Assembly: GCF_039680535.1 (NCBI RefSeq)
Contig: NZ_JBDKSS010000025.1
Coordinates: 62,001-126,000 of the forward strand
Reading direction: 5' to 3'
Origin: Parvibaculum sp039680535
GTDB taxonomy: Bacteria; Pseudomonadota; Alphaproteobacteria; Parvibaculales; Parvibaculaceae
Length of the DNA: 64,000 bases
Under the pieces are notes generated by a model. The model saw only the letters and a list, made by a program, of their open reading frames with translations. It did not search any database and was not told where the DNA came from. The position numbers and the translations under genes were made by a program. This document shows positions 8,864 through 17,587 of this stretch, piece by piece (positions within the stretch are counted from its first letter, which is position 1; every line of letters starts with the position of its first letter).

Positions 8864-9346
8864 ATGACGACATCTGGATTCGGACGCCTGAACTATCCGG
8901 CCGCTTCGCCCGGCGCCTACAGGGCGATGTTGCAGGTCAGCGAATATGTAAAGGGCAGGCTCGGCAACGAACTCGTCGAACTTGTCAGCCTCAGGGCCTC
9001 TCAGATCAATGGCTGCGCCTTCTGCATCGACATGCATACGCAGGAGCTGCGTGCGGCGGGCATGGAGGAGCGGAAGCTCTATCTCCTCAGCGTGTGGCGT
9101 GAAGTGGCGCTCTACAGTCCGCGCGAACGGGTTGCGCTCGCCTGGACAGAGGCGCTGACGCGGCTCACCAATGAGGGGGTGTCGGACGCTCTCTATGAGG
9201 AGGCGCGTAGCGTCCTTGGCGATGCGGAACTTGTCGACCTCGCCCTCGCGGTCAATGCGATAAACGGGTGGAATCGGCTCAGCATCGCCTTTCATGCCGC
9301 AGCGGGCCACTACAAGGCCGGGTCGCTGGCGGCAAAATCGGCATAA
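8864..9346 (+). CDS. AhpD-like carboxymuconolactone decarboxylase family protein
   Basis: 160 residues, single AhpD/CMD helical domain. The redox motif is CAFCIDMH (C-x-x-C-x3-H), as in AhpD-type alkylhydroperoxidases that use a cysteine pair and a histidine proton relay. The C-terminal part (LALAVNAINGWNRLSIAFH) is the family's conserved closing helix region. It probably acts as a thiol-dependent peroxidase or antioxidant partner; many such orphans have no proven substrate. The ATG at 8864 has GAAAGGG at the proper distance; a TTG fifteen bases earlier is less likely. Single gene. Confidence 0.82.
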   Translation: MTTSGFGRLNYPAASPGAYRAMLQVSEYVKGRLGNELVELVSLRASQINGCAFCIDMHTQELRAAGMEERKLYLLSVWREVALYSPRERVALAWTEALTRLTNEGVSDALYEEARSVLGDAELVDLALAVNAINGWNRLSIAFHAAAGHYKAGSLAAKSA

Positions 9347-9396
9347 CGCGTGTGACGCTCGATCACGCGGGGCGGGGGCGAGGCGCGCGACTCGCC

Positions 9397-9738
9397 CTAT
9401 TGCTTCTCCTGATCGTGCCTCTCGTCCGCCGCATGTTCCGGTCCGCGGACTTCCTGCGCCTTCTTGCGCCCGGCGCCTGCGGCGCGCGCCGGATCGTTCT
9501 TGAAGTTGCCGCCACTGACCTGTCCGCCTTCGCGGCCGGCTCTTGAGGCTCGCGCCGGATCGTTCTTGAAATTTCCGCCGCTGACCTGTCCGCCCTTCTG
9601 GCCGGCAAGCGCCGCGCGTGCCGGATTGTTCTTGAAGTTTCCGCCGCTCTTCTGTCCGCCCTTGCGACCGGCTTCCGCTGCGCGCGCCCTGTTGGCCGCG
9701 AAATTTCCGGAACCGCCTCGATGCTGAGTGTTCGTCAT
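9397..9738 (-). CDS. KGG-repeat stress-type protein (Con-10 / YciG-like)
   Basis: 113 residues, highly charged and glycine rich. Four tandem imperfect units of about 19 residues each contain GGNF-K/A-N and ARAAxAGRKGGQ, the stress-induced KGG repeat also found in YciG and fungal Con-10. The tail is hydrophilic (EHAADERHDQEKQ). Such proteins are predicted to be disordered and are induced in stationary phase, acid or desiccation; biochemical function is not established. The ATG at 9738 is preceded by GAGAGGGAGAG; a longer frame upstream to 9972 lacks the repeat and codes for low-quality sequence. Confidence 0.8.
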   Translation of the reverse strand: MTNTQHRGGSGNFAANRARAAEAGRKGGQKSGGNFKNNPARAALAGQKGGQVSGGNFKNDPARASRAGREGGQVSGGNFKNDPARAAGAGRKKAQEVRGPEHAADERHDQEKQ

Positions 9739-10033
9739 CTTGCTCTCCCTCTCGGTCCTCTGACGAATGAACCCCAACCAGGGCGAATGGTTCCGCTCGG
9801 CTGCGCATCGCTTGCGGCCTCGTCTCATGGCGGTACGCCGCGGCATTGCGACGCGGCATGCGCGGCGCGCTGCAGATTTTTTAAAACCTATGTTGTGACA
9901 ATGAGTTCCGAGCCGTTCAAACCGACATCGTCGGGCTGCAACCGGCTGCTCGTTTCCGTCTTTATTAAACATTGCCCCGAATACTTCCGAGCAACGAAAC
10001 GGCCTCCGCTAGGCCGCAGCCAACGGAAGATTC
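9739..10033. promoter_or_regulatory. Divergent intergenic region between the KGG gene and cheA
   Basis: 295 bases separating two divergently transcribed genes, so it must hold promoters for both. I see an AT-rich patch (GATTTTTTAAAACCTATGTTGTGACAA, about 9874-9900) but no confident -35/-10 pair and no palindrome. Confidence 0.4.
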
Positions 10034-13018
10034 ATGGACGACCTCCTCAACGAATTCCTCGCTGAAACGGTGGAAGCGCTCGAGTTGCTCGACAGTGAGC
10101 TCGTCGAGCTGGAACAGCGGCCCGCAGATCCGGCCCTGCTGGGCAGCATTTTCAGGATCATGCACACGATCAAGGGTACGTGCGGCTTTCTCGGCCTGCC
10201 GCGCCTCGAAGCGGTCGCGCATGCGGCTGAGGACGTGTTGGGCAAGGTTCGCGACGGTGAACTGACGGTTTCCGCCGATACCGTTTCGCTGGTGCTCGCC
10301 GCGCTCGACAGGATCAAGGAACTGATCGCGGAACTCGGGGTCGCAGGCCGGGAACCTGAAGGAAATGACGACGACGTCATCGCGTCCTTGCACGACATGG
10401 CTGCCGGCAAGTGGGTAGCTGTGGCGCCGGTGGCGGAAGCCGCTGCGGACCCGGAAGAGTTGCCCTCTATCGAGGGGCTCTACCAGCGCGTCGGAGGCGC
10501 ATCGGTCTTCGACACAGCCTGCGAACAGGCCTGCGCCGAAATGCTCTCCGCGGTTTCGAGCCATCCTGACGCGGAAACGGAACTTCTTCATCTTCAGTTC
10601 GCGCTGGCTGGCGCATTCGCCGATGCGCTCACCGGTTCGGCTGGTGCGACTGCAGACATCGATCATGTCATCGAGGGACTCGCCGCCAACGGCTGGTCGC
10701 AGCAGGAGCTTCACATGCTCCGCGATGAATTCGGCAAGGCGCTCGCAACGCTCGAGGTCGCGGATGCCGATGTCGCGGCCGTTCTTTCGCGTTTCAATAT
10801 CGCAGACTCTCAGTCTCCCGCCGCCCCGGTGCCGGTCGTTCCCGAGTTGCCCGCTGTCGAGCAGGTCGTAGCCACGGCCTCGTCCGCGCCCGCACCTGTA
10901 AAGCCTGTAAAGGTGGAGGAGTCGGCTCCGGAGAATGCGCCGGCGGCAACCGCCGCCGCGCAGTCGCAGACCTTGCGCGTCAACATCAACGTGCTTGAGA
11001 ATCTGATGAACATGGTCAGCGAGCTGGTGCTCACGCGCAACCAGCTTCTGCAGACTCTGCGCGGTGTTGGCGACAGCCCCTTTGCCGCGCCTCTGCAGCG
11101 GCTCAATCAGGTGACGAGCGAGTTGCAGGAAAGCGTCATGCAGACGCGCATGCAGCCCATCGGTAACGCCTGGTCGAAGCTGCCTCGGCTGGTGCGCGAT
11201 CTGGCCCAGGATCTCGGCAAGAAAATCGATCTCGTCATGTCGGGTGCAGATACCGAACTCGACCGGCAAATTCTCGAGTCGATCCGCGATCCGCTTACCC
11301 ACATGGTCCGCAATTCCGGCGATCATGGCATCGAGACACCCGAGGAGCGCCGCGACGCGGGCAAGGCCGAGCATGGCACGATCCATCTGAGCGCGCGCCA
11401 TGAGGGCGGTCATATCATCGTCGAGGTTTCGGACGACGGGCGCGGCCTGTCGACGAGCCGCATCCGTTCCAAGGCGATCCAGAACGGCCTCGCGACGGAA
11501 GCGCAGCTTGAGGGGATGAGCGAGCAGCAGATTCAGCAGTTCATCTTCCGCCCCGGCTTTTCGACGGCGAGTCAGGTGACGAGTGTCTCCGGGCGCGGCG
11601 TCGGCATGGATGTCGTGCGCACCAATATCGAAAAGATCGGCGGCGCCATCGAGTTCTCCTCGACGGAAGGGCAGGGTTCCCGCTTCGTCATCAAGATTCC
11701 GCTCACGCTTGCGATCGTCTCCGCGCTCATCGTCGAATGCTGCGGCGAACGCTTCGCCATGCCGCAGAGCAGCGTCGTCGAGCTCGTTCGCATCAGTCCG
11801 AAATCGCCGCAGGGCGTGGAGCTCATCAACGGCCACCCGGTCTATCGCCTGCGCGACAGGCTTCTGCCGCTGGTTGCCCTCAGCGAGCTTCTGAAGATCG
11901 AGGACCTGGGCGAAAAGACGGCACAGGAAATCTATGTCGTCGTGACGCAGGTCGGCAGCTTCGCCTTCGGCATCATCGTCGATCGTGTTTTCGACACCGA
12001 GGAAATCGTCGTGAAGCCGACCTCGCGAATGCTCCGGCAGATTTCTCTCTTTTCTGGCACGACGATCCTGGGCGACGGCCGCGTCATCATGATCCTCGAT
12101 CCCAACGGCATCGCCGCCGCGACCAGCGGTTCTGCGCAGTCCGAGGCTCGGGCGCGCGAAGAGGCAATGGCCACCAGCCGTCAGCGGCACGAAACCGTGT
12201 CCATGCTGGTTTTCCGCGCCGGCAGCGACACGACCAAGGCCGTGCCGCTCTCGCTCATTGCCAGGCTGGAGGAAGCCGACCTCGCCACAGCCGAGCGTGC
12301 CGGCGAGCGGACGGTGATCCAGTATCGCGGCGGTCTCATGCCACTCGTCGGAATCGACGGCTCGCCCGCGCCGCGCGAGGGCAAGCATCCGATCCTCGTC
12401 TTTACGGAAGGTGAGCGGATGTGCGGCCTTGTCGTCGACGAAGTCGTCGATATCGTCGAGGGCTCGCTTGATCTTCAGCTGGTGGGAAATGTCCAGTCCG
12501 GCATTCTCGGCAGTTCGATCATCGCCGGCCGCTCGACCGATGTCATCGACACGGTTCACTATCTTCGCCAGAGCGATGCCGCCTGGTTCGATCTCGAAAC
12601 ACGCGAGGCCTATGGCGCAGAAAGCGAACGCCGCGTGCTGCTTGTCGAGGACTCGAGCTTCTTCCGCAATCTGCTCATGCCCATGCTCAAGATGGCAGGC
12701 TATCGCGTGACCATTGCGGAGCATGCCGAAGCGGCGCTTGAAATCTGCCGCGACGGCGATGAGTTCGACATCATCGTCTCGGACATCGAGATGCCGGGCC
12801 TTTCGGGCTTCGACCTCGCCCGGACGCTGCGCGCGGATGAACGCTGGAAGGACGTGCCGATGGTCGCGCTTTCCTCGCATGCCTCGCCGCAGGATTTCGA
12901 ACGCGGCCGGCGGTCCGGCTTCAACGATTATGTGACCAAGCTCGATCCGAGGGCGCTTCTGACTTCGCTATCGCGCGTGACCGCCTCGGATGAATATCGC
13001 GAGGAGACGGCGGCATGA
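10034..13018 (+). CDS. cheA: Hybrid chemotaxis histidine kinase CheA with globin-like insert and receiver
   Basis: 994 residues, larger than typical CheA (about 650-750). Order of parts: Hpt/P1 domain (residues 1-105) with phospho-accepting H44 in MHTIKGTCGF; a segment at about 146-254 (GLYQRVGG...) that resembles a truncated-globin fold and occupies the place of P2; Ala/Pro linker; P3 dimerisation helices from 313; P4 ATPase with N-box RNSGDHGIE, G1 DDGRGLS and G2 GRGVGMDVV; a CheW-like P5 (about 555-690); a second CheW-like module (about 710-850); and a C-terminal receiver (866-994) with D917 as phosphate acceptor. It phosphorylates CheY and CheB in response to receptor signals. First gene of the che operon; overlaps cheW by four bases. 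Confidence 0.93.
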   Translation: MDDLLNEFLAETVEALELLDSELVELEQRPADPALLGSIFRIMHTIKGTCGFLGLPRLEAVAHAAEDVLGKVRDGELTVSADTVSLVLAALDRIKELIAELGVAGREPEGNDDDVIASLHDMAAGKWVAVAPVAEAAADPEELPSIEGLYQRVGGASVFDTACEQACAEMLSAVSSHPDAETELLHLQFALAGAFADALTGSAGATADIDHVIEGLAANGWSQQELHMLRDEFGKALATLEVADADVAAVLSRFNIADSQSPAAPVPVVPELPAVEQVVATASSAPAPVKPVKVEESAPENAPAATAAAQSQTLRVNINVLENLMNMVSELVLTRNQLLQTLRGVGDSPFAAPLQRLNQVTSELQESVMQTRMQPIGNAWSKLPRLVRDLAQDLGKKIDLVMSGADTELDRQILESIRDPLTHMVRNSGDHGIETPEERRDAGKAEHGTIHLSARHEGGHIIVEVSDDGRGLSTSRIRSKAIQNGLATEAQLEGMSEQQIQQFIFRPGFSTASQVTSVSGRGVGMDVVRTNIEKIGGAIEFSSTEGQGSRFVIKIPLTLAIVSALIVECCGERFAMPQSSVVELVRISPKSPQGVELINGHPVYRLRDRLLPLVALSELLKIEDLGEKTAQEIYVVVTQVGSFAFGIIVDRVFDTEEIVVKPTSRMLRQISLFSGTTILGDGRVIMILDPNGIAAATSGSAQSEARAREEAMATSRQRHETVSMLVFRAGSDTTKAVPLSLIARLEEADLATAERAGERTVIQYRGGLMPLVGIDGSPAPREGKHPILVFTEGERMCGLVVDEVVDIVEGSLDLQLVGNVQSGILGSSIIAGRSTDVIDTVHYLRQSDAAWFDLETREAYGAESERRVLLVEDSSFFRNLLMPMLKMAGYRVTIAEHAEAALEICRDGDEFDIIVSDIEMPGLSGFDLARTLRADERWKDVPMVALSSHASPQDFERGRRSGFNDYVTKLDPRALLTSLSRVTASDEYREETAA

Positions 13019-13488
13019 GGACGCAGAACGAGGACGCAACGCTCGACCGGAGTCGGACGGAAGATTTCGTGACCATGTCGATCGGTGGCCAGACCTTTGG
13101 CGTGCCGGTTCTCGATGTGCGAGACGTACTGGGACCTCAGCGTATCACGCGGGTGCCGCTAGCGCCGCCGGAAATCGCGGGCTCGCTCAATCTTCGCGGC
13201 CGCATCGTGACCGCCGTCAATATGCGTCAGCGCCTCGGGCTCGCTCCGGCGGAGCGTCCCGAGGAGGCGATGGCGGTCGTCGTCGAGCATGAGGATGAGC
13301 ATTTCAGCCTGCTCGTCGATGAGGTGGGCGAGGTGCTCCGTCTCTCCGAGCGCCAGAAGGATCACAATCCGGCAACGCTCGACCCGCAGTGGCGCCAGAT
13401 TGCCGACGGGCTTTACCGCCTCGAAGGCAATCTTCTCATCGTTCTCAACATCGGCACCGTTCTGGGCGCCATCAGGGCCGCCGCATGA
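13015..13488 (+). CDS. cheW: Chemotaxis coupling protein CheW
   Basis: 157 residues, one CheW SH3-like double barrel: FVTMSIGGQTFGVPVLDVRDVLG at the start, NLRGRIVTAVNMRQRLGL in the centre, LLVDEVGEVLRLSE toward the end. It bridges chemoreceptors and CheA. The ATG overlaps the cheA stop (ATGA), so the two are translationally coupled. Confidence 0.92.
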   Translation: MRTQNEDATLDRSRTEDFVTMSIGGQTFGVPVLDVRDVLGPQRITRVPLAPPEIAGSLNLRGRIVTAVNMRQRLGLAPAERPEEAMAVVVEHEDEHFSLLVDEVGEVLRLSERQKDHNPATLDPQWRQIADGLYRLEGNLLIVLNIGTVLGAIRAAA

Positions 13489-13523
13489 GCGCCCTTGCCG
13501 CACAACCACAAGGAGACAGACCC

Positions 13524-13907
13524 ATGGTCGACATGAAGATGCCGATTCTGATCGTGGATGACTACCGCACGATGCTTCGCATCGTCCGCAACCTGCTGGC
13601 GAAACTTGGCTTCAGCGATATCGACGAGGCATGCGACGGCAGCCAGGCGCTTGCGATGATGAAGGGCCGGAATTACGGGCTCGTCATTTCCGACTGGAAC
13701 ATGCAGCCCATGACCGGCTTCGAACTGCTCAAGAGCGTTCGCGCCGACGACCACCTCAAGACGACGCCTTTCATCATGGTGACGGCGGAGTCGAAGGTCG
13801 AGAATGTCGTCGCTGCGCGTCAGGCTGGCGTCAACAACTACATCATCAAACCCTTCAGCGCGGCTGTGCTCAAGGCCAAGCTCAAGACCGTTCTGGGTGA
13901 GTTCTGA
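13524..13907 (+). CDS. cheY: Chemotaxis response regulator CheY
   Basis: 127 residues, single receiver domain. Acidic pocket D12/D13, phosphorylation site D57 (ISDWNMQPM), T87 and K109 (YIIKPF) all match CheY. Phospho-CheY binds the flagellar switch. Start set at 13524 because AAGGAGA lies at 13510-13516; an in-frame ATG at 13485 overlapping the cheW stop would add 13 residues without a comparable site. Its stop overlaps the next start by one base. Confidence 0.92.
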   Translation: MVDMKMPILIVDDYRTMLRIVRNLLAKLGFSDIDEACDGSQALAMMKGRNYGLVISDWNMQPMTGFELLKSVRADDHLKTTPFIMVTAESKVENVVAARQAGVNNYIIKPFSAAVLKAKLKTVLGEF

Positions 13908-14425
13908 TGAGTGCGGATGATGCGTCCGCACGGGTCCGGAAGTTGACGCAGGAATGCGTCGACATCGTGCGGACGATCCTTGTCGCTCGCCGCGAAATGG
14001 GCAAGCTGCATGATCCGTCTCTCAGGGAAATACATCTGCCCCGCGCAAGCGAGGAGATCGGCGCCATCCTCGCGCTGACAGAGTCGGCGACGAACGACAT
14101 CATGCTCGCCGCGGAAGACATGATGTCCATCGACTTCAGCAATCCGGAGCTTGCCGCCGAGGTCGTCAACGACCAGTGCATGAAGATCTTCGAGGCCTGT
14201 TCCTTTCAGGACATCACGGGTCAGCGCATCTCCAGCGTGTTGAAGACGCTGCAGCTCGTCGAGAAGAAGATCGAGGATCTCGAACGCGCCTGGTCGGGCG
14301 CCTCATCGCCGATCCAGACTGCTGCCGAAGAGGTGCCGACCGATCCCGATGCGGCTCTGCTCAACGGGCCTGCGCTTGAGGGCGAAGGCATCCAGCAGGA
14401 CGAAATCGACAGGCTCTTCGCCTGA
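13907..14425 (+). CDS. cheZ: CheZ-like CheY-P phosphatase
   Basis: 172 residues, mostly helical. The diagnostic CheZ active-site stretch ACSFQDITGQRIS is at residues 97-109, with D102 and Q106 in the positions of the catalytic Asp/Gln that drive CheY-P hydrolysis. After a variable linker it ends in QDEIDRLFA, an acidic/hydrophobic tail like the CheZ C-terminal peptide that docks on CheY. It terminates the CheY-P signal. Located directly after cheY with a one-base overlap, which supports the role. Confidence 0.85.
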   Translation: MSADDASARVRKLTQECVDIVRTILVARREMGKLHDPSLREIHLPRASEEIGAILALTESATNDIMLAAEDMMSIDFSNPELAAEVVNDQCMKIFEACSFQDITGQRISSVLKTLQLVEKKIEDLERAWSGASSPIQTAAEEVPTDPDAALLNGPALEGEGIQQDEIDRLFA

Positions 14426-14484
14426 TCGATGAACGGGATGCGCCGGAAGTATTATCGAGGCGGCACTGCGAAACGGGGCATGAC

Positions 14485-15636
14485 ATGGCGGATAGAATTC
14501 TGAGCACGCGATCCGCTCTGTCCGAGCGGCGAGGTGCCGCCACAGTCGCAGGCGATCCGTGGCGTGTCATGATCGTCGACGACTCCTCTGTGGTGCGCGC
14601 GGTGATTGCACGCTCGCTTGAGCAGGACCCATCCATAAAGGTGGTGTCGTCGGTGGCGAACGGTGCGCTGGCGTTGAAGGTTCTGCCGACGCTTCAGGTA
14701 GACGTCATCCTTCTCGATATCGAGATGCCGGAAATGGACGGCATCGAGGCATTGCCCCGGCTGTTGGCGCTGCGTCCCGGCGTCAAGGTCATCATGGTTT
14801 CGTCGCTCACGCGGCGAAGCGCCGAAATCAGCCTTCGCGCCGTTGCGTTGGGCGCTGTCGACTATGTCCCCAAACCGTCGAACAGTCTGAGCACCGCCGA
14901 CGATTTCCGCGTGGAGCTTCTCGCGAAGGTGAAAGCTCATGCGGCAAGAGCGAGGCGCGTGCCCGGCGCCGCGCGTCCAGCTTCGGCGCCTGCACCGCGC
15001 GTCGCGGGCGTGGCACAGGCGGCACCGATTGCGCTTCGCAAGGCGATCGTCGAAAGGCCGACCGTCATTGCCATCGGCAGCTCGACAGGCGGGCCTCAGG
15101 CGCTCTCCGAAGTGCTGAAGTCGATCGGACCCGGCGTGACGCAGCCCATCGTCATCACACAGCACATGCCGCCGACCTTCACGGCGATTCTTGCCGAACA
15201 CATGACGCGCTATTCGCAGCGTCCGGCGGCCGAAGCGCAGGATGGAGAGTTGATGAAGCCGGGCCGCATCTATGTCGCCCCGGGCGGTCATCATCTGGTC
15301 GCGGAAGCGACGGCAGCGGGGACCGTGCTGCGCCTGAGCGATGCGCCGCCGGAAAACTCCTGCCGCCCGGCGGTCGATCCGATGCTTCGCAGCCTGTCCG
15401 CGATCTACGGGCGCAAGCTCCTCGCGGTCATCCTGACGGGCATGGGCTATGACGGCATGAAGGGCTGTCAGGTCGTTGCCGCATCCGGCGGCGGCGTCAT
15501 CGCGCAGGATCAGGCATCGAGCGTCGTCTGGGGAATGCCGGGCGCCGTGGCGCAGGCCGGCATCTGCAATGCGGTTCTTCCGCTCGGTGAAATCGGTAAG
15601 ACGATCGGGCGCATCGCCCGTGGGGAGGGCTTGTGA
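14485..15636 (+). CDS. cheB: Chemoreceptor methylesterase/deamidase CheB
   Basis: 383 residues. N-terminal receiver (about 27-145) with phosphorylation site D78 (ILLDIEMPEMDG); Ala/Pro linker; C-terminal methylesterase with the serine-hydrolase triad S200 (IGSSTGGPQ), H227 (TQHMPP) and D323 (GMGYDGMKG). It removes methyl groups from receptor glutamates when phosphorylated by CheA. ATG at 14485, 59 bases after cheZ; GGGGCATG precedes it but is not a strong site. Overlaps cheR. Confidence 0.93.
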   Translation: MADRILSTRSALSERRGAATVAGDPWRVMIVDDSSVVRAVIARSLEQDPSIKVVSSVANGALALKVLPTLQVDVILLDIEMPEMDGIEALPRLLALRPGVKVIMVSSLTRRSAEISLRAVALGAVDYVPKPSNSLSTADDFRVELLAKVKAHAARARRVPGAARPASAPAPRVAGVAQAAPIALRKAIVERPTVIAIGSSTGGPQALSEVLKSIGPGVTQPIVITQHMPPTFTAILAEHMTRYSQRPAAEAQDGELMKPGRIYVAPGGHHLVAEATAAGTVLRLSDAPPENSCRPAVDPMLRSLSAIYGRKLLAVILTGMGYDGMKGCQVVAASGGGVIAQDQASSVVWGMPGAVAQAGICNAVLPLGEIGKTIGRIARGEGL

Positions 15637-16529
15637 ACAACGCTGATTTCGAGTTCCTGCGTGACTTTCTCTACCAGCGTTCCGGCCTCGCGCTGACGCC
15701 GGACAAATCCTATCTGCTGGAAAGCCGCCTTGCTCCCATCGCCCGCAAGGCAAAGCTGGCTTCGCTCACCGACCTCGTGGCGCAACTGCGCCAGCGCGCC
15801 GACGAGGCGTTGACGATCCAGATCGTCGAAGCGATGACGACCAATGAGACGCTGTTTTTCCGCGATCGCTGGCCGTTCGAGCGCTTCACGGCGATGATCC
15901 TGCCGACGCTGATGGAGCAGAACCGCGCGACGCGGCGCATACGCATCTGGTGCGCGGCCTGTTCGAGCGGGCAGGAGCCCTATTCGCTGGCCATGCTTCT
16001 TTCCGAGGCCTCGGCCAGGCTCGCCGGCTGGTCGATCGAGATCACCGCGACGGACATTTCGGAAGAGATGCTCGCCCGCTGCCACAAGGGCTGGTACTCG
16101 ACCTTCGAGGTGCAGCGCGGTCTGCCCGCCGACCTGCAAAAGAAGTATTTCACGAAGGAAGGCGACGGCTGGGTCATCAGCGAGAAGATCCGGGACATGG
16201 TGAAGTTCCGTAACTTCAACCTCCTGCAAGACCCCGCCAGCATCGGCCTTCACGGTCTCGACCTCATCTTCTGCCGCAACGTGCTCATCTATTTCGACGA
16301 GGCGACGCGCAAGAAAGTCTTCGCTGGCATGGCGAAGGCGATGAAGGCGAACGGCTATCTCTGCCTTGGCGGGGCGGAGACCGTGATCGGCATTTCGGAC
16401 GCTTTCCGAATTTTGCCGGGTGAGCGCGGCCTCTTCGCCGTCAATACGCAGGCCGGTGTCCCGCCATCTGCCGCTGCGGCCCGTCCGGCCCCGGCACCGG
16501 CTTTCGCCGCCGCCGGGTCGCGGCGCTGA
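15633..16529 (+). CDS. cheR: Chemoreceptor methyltransferase CheR
   Basis: 298 residues. N-terminal all-helical CheR domain followed by a SAM-dependent methyltransferase domain with RIWCAACSSGQEPYSLAM (SAM-binding loop) and LIFCRNVLIYFDE. It methylates receptor glutamates with S-adenosylmethionine. GTG start at 15633 overlaps the cheB stop as GTGA, so translation is coupled. The C-terminal Ala/Pro tail (about 30 residues) is low complexity. Last gene of the che operon; no chemoreceptor or flagellar gene is adjacent. Confidence 0.92.
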   Translation: MNNADFEFLRDFLYQRSGLALTPDKSYLLESRLAPIARKAKLASLTDLVAQLRQRADEALTIQIVEAMTTNETLFFRDRWPFERFTAMILPTLMEQNRATRRIRIWCAACSSGQEPYSLAMLLSEASARLAGWSIEITATDISEEMLARCHKGWYSTFEVQRGLPADLQKKYFTKEGDGWVISEKIRDMVKFRNFNLLQDPASIGLHGLDLIFCRNVLIYFDEATRKKVFAGMAKAMKANGYLCLGGAETVIGISDAFRILPGERGLFAVNTQAGVPPSAAAARPAPAPAFAAAGSRR

Positions 16530-16668
16530 TGCACTCATATTGAGCAGAGACCGCGCCAGCCCATAATCGAGGCATTTCCCTGCCTCGCCACGCTTGTCCG
16601 GGACGCCATTGGATGGCAGTGTTCCAGCGTTTGCGCCGGGGGGTGCAAGCCGCGAGCAGTGGGGGTCG

Positions 16669-17583
16669 ATGGCCTATTTTCTTCAACAGCTGATCAACGG
16701 GATTACGCTCGGGGCAACCTACGGGTTGATCGCCATCGGCTATACGATGGTCTACGGCATCGTCGGCATGATCAATTTCGCCCATGGCGACATCTACATG
16801 ATCGGTGCCTTTATCTCTCTCGTCGGCTTTCTTCTGCTCGGGGCATTCGGGATCACCTGGGTGCCGCTGGCCTGCTTCCTCGTTCTGATCTTCGCCGTCG
16901 CGTTCACGGCCGTTTACGGCTGGACGGTCGAGCGCGTCGCCTATCGCCCCCTTCGCGGTTCGCAGCGCCTGGCGCCGCTGATTTCGGCCATCGGCGTTTC
17001 CATCGTGTTGCAGAACTTCGTCCAGCTTGCGCAGGGCGCGCGGGTCAAGCCGCTGCCGCCGCTGATCGACGGCTCGTTTCAGCTTTCCTCGAGCGGAAGT
17101 TTTCACGTCACGATCAGCTATCTGCAGATCGGTATCATCCTGCTGACCACCGCGTTGATGGCGGGCTTCACCTACATGATCAAGTTTACCGGGCTCGGGC
17201 GGGCGCAGCGCGCGGCGGAGCAGGACAAGACCATGGCCGCGCTGATCGGCGTCGACGTGGATCGCACGATCTCGATCACCTTCATCATCGGTGCGGCGCT
17301 CGCCGCCGTCGCGGGACTGATGGTCACACTCTACTATGGTGTCATCGACTTCTATATCGGCTTCATCGTCGGCATCAAGGCGTTCACGGCGGCGGTGCTC
17401 GGCGGCATCGGCTCGCTTCCTGGCGCCATGCTCGGCGGGATGCTCATAGGCCTTATCGAAGCCTTCTGGTCGGGCTATTTCAGCATCGAATACAAGAACG
17501 TCGCCGCCTTCGCCATTCTGGTTCTGGTGTTGATCTTCCGGCCCACTGGCCTGCTCGGCCGACCCGAGATCGAGAAGGTCTGA
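16669..17583 (+). CDS. livH: Branched-chain amino acid type ABC transporter permease LivH
   Basis: 304-residue inner membrane permease of the LivH family. Characteristic LINGITLGATYGLIAIGYTM and INFAHGDIYMIGAF motifs near the N-terminus, and VLGGIGSLPGAMLGG near the C-terminus, with about eight hydrophobic segments. ATG at 16669 preceded by GGGGG; a frame further upstream (16594) is proline/glycine-rich and unlikely. First gene of a tight liv operon. The natural substrate may be branched-chain amino acids, but homologues also carry urea, amides or aromatic acids. Confidence 0.9.
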   Translation: MAYFLQQLINGITLGATYGLIAIGYTMVYGIVGMINFAHGDIYMIGAFISLVGFLLLGAFGITWVPLACFLVLIFAVAFTAVYGWTVERVAYRPLRGSQRLAPLISAIGVSIVLQNFVQLAQGARVKPLPPLIDGSFQLSSSGSFHVTISYLQIGIILLTTALMAGFTYMIKFTGLGRAQRAAEQDKTMAALIGVDVDRTISITFIIGAALAAVAGLMVTLYYGVIDFYIGFIVGIKAFTAAVLGGIGSLPGAMLGGMLIGLIEAFWSGYFSIEYKNVAAFAILVLVLIFRPTGLLGRPEIEKV

Positions 17584-17587
17584 CACA

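Noticed and set aside
9397..9738. Direct repeats of about 57 bp suggestive of a CRISPR-like array
   Set aside because: The repeats are in frame, imperfect, contiguous without spacers and encode KGG protein motifs.
9965..12880. 971-residue antisense frame opposite cheA
   Set aside because: Shadow of cheA; composition of His/Arg/Asp with no domain or plausible start site.
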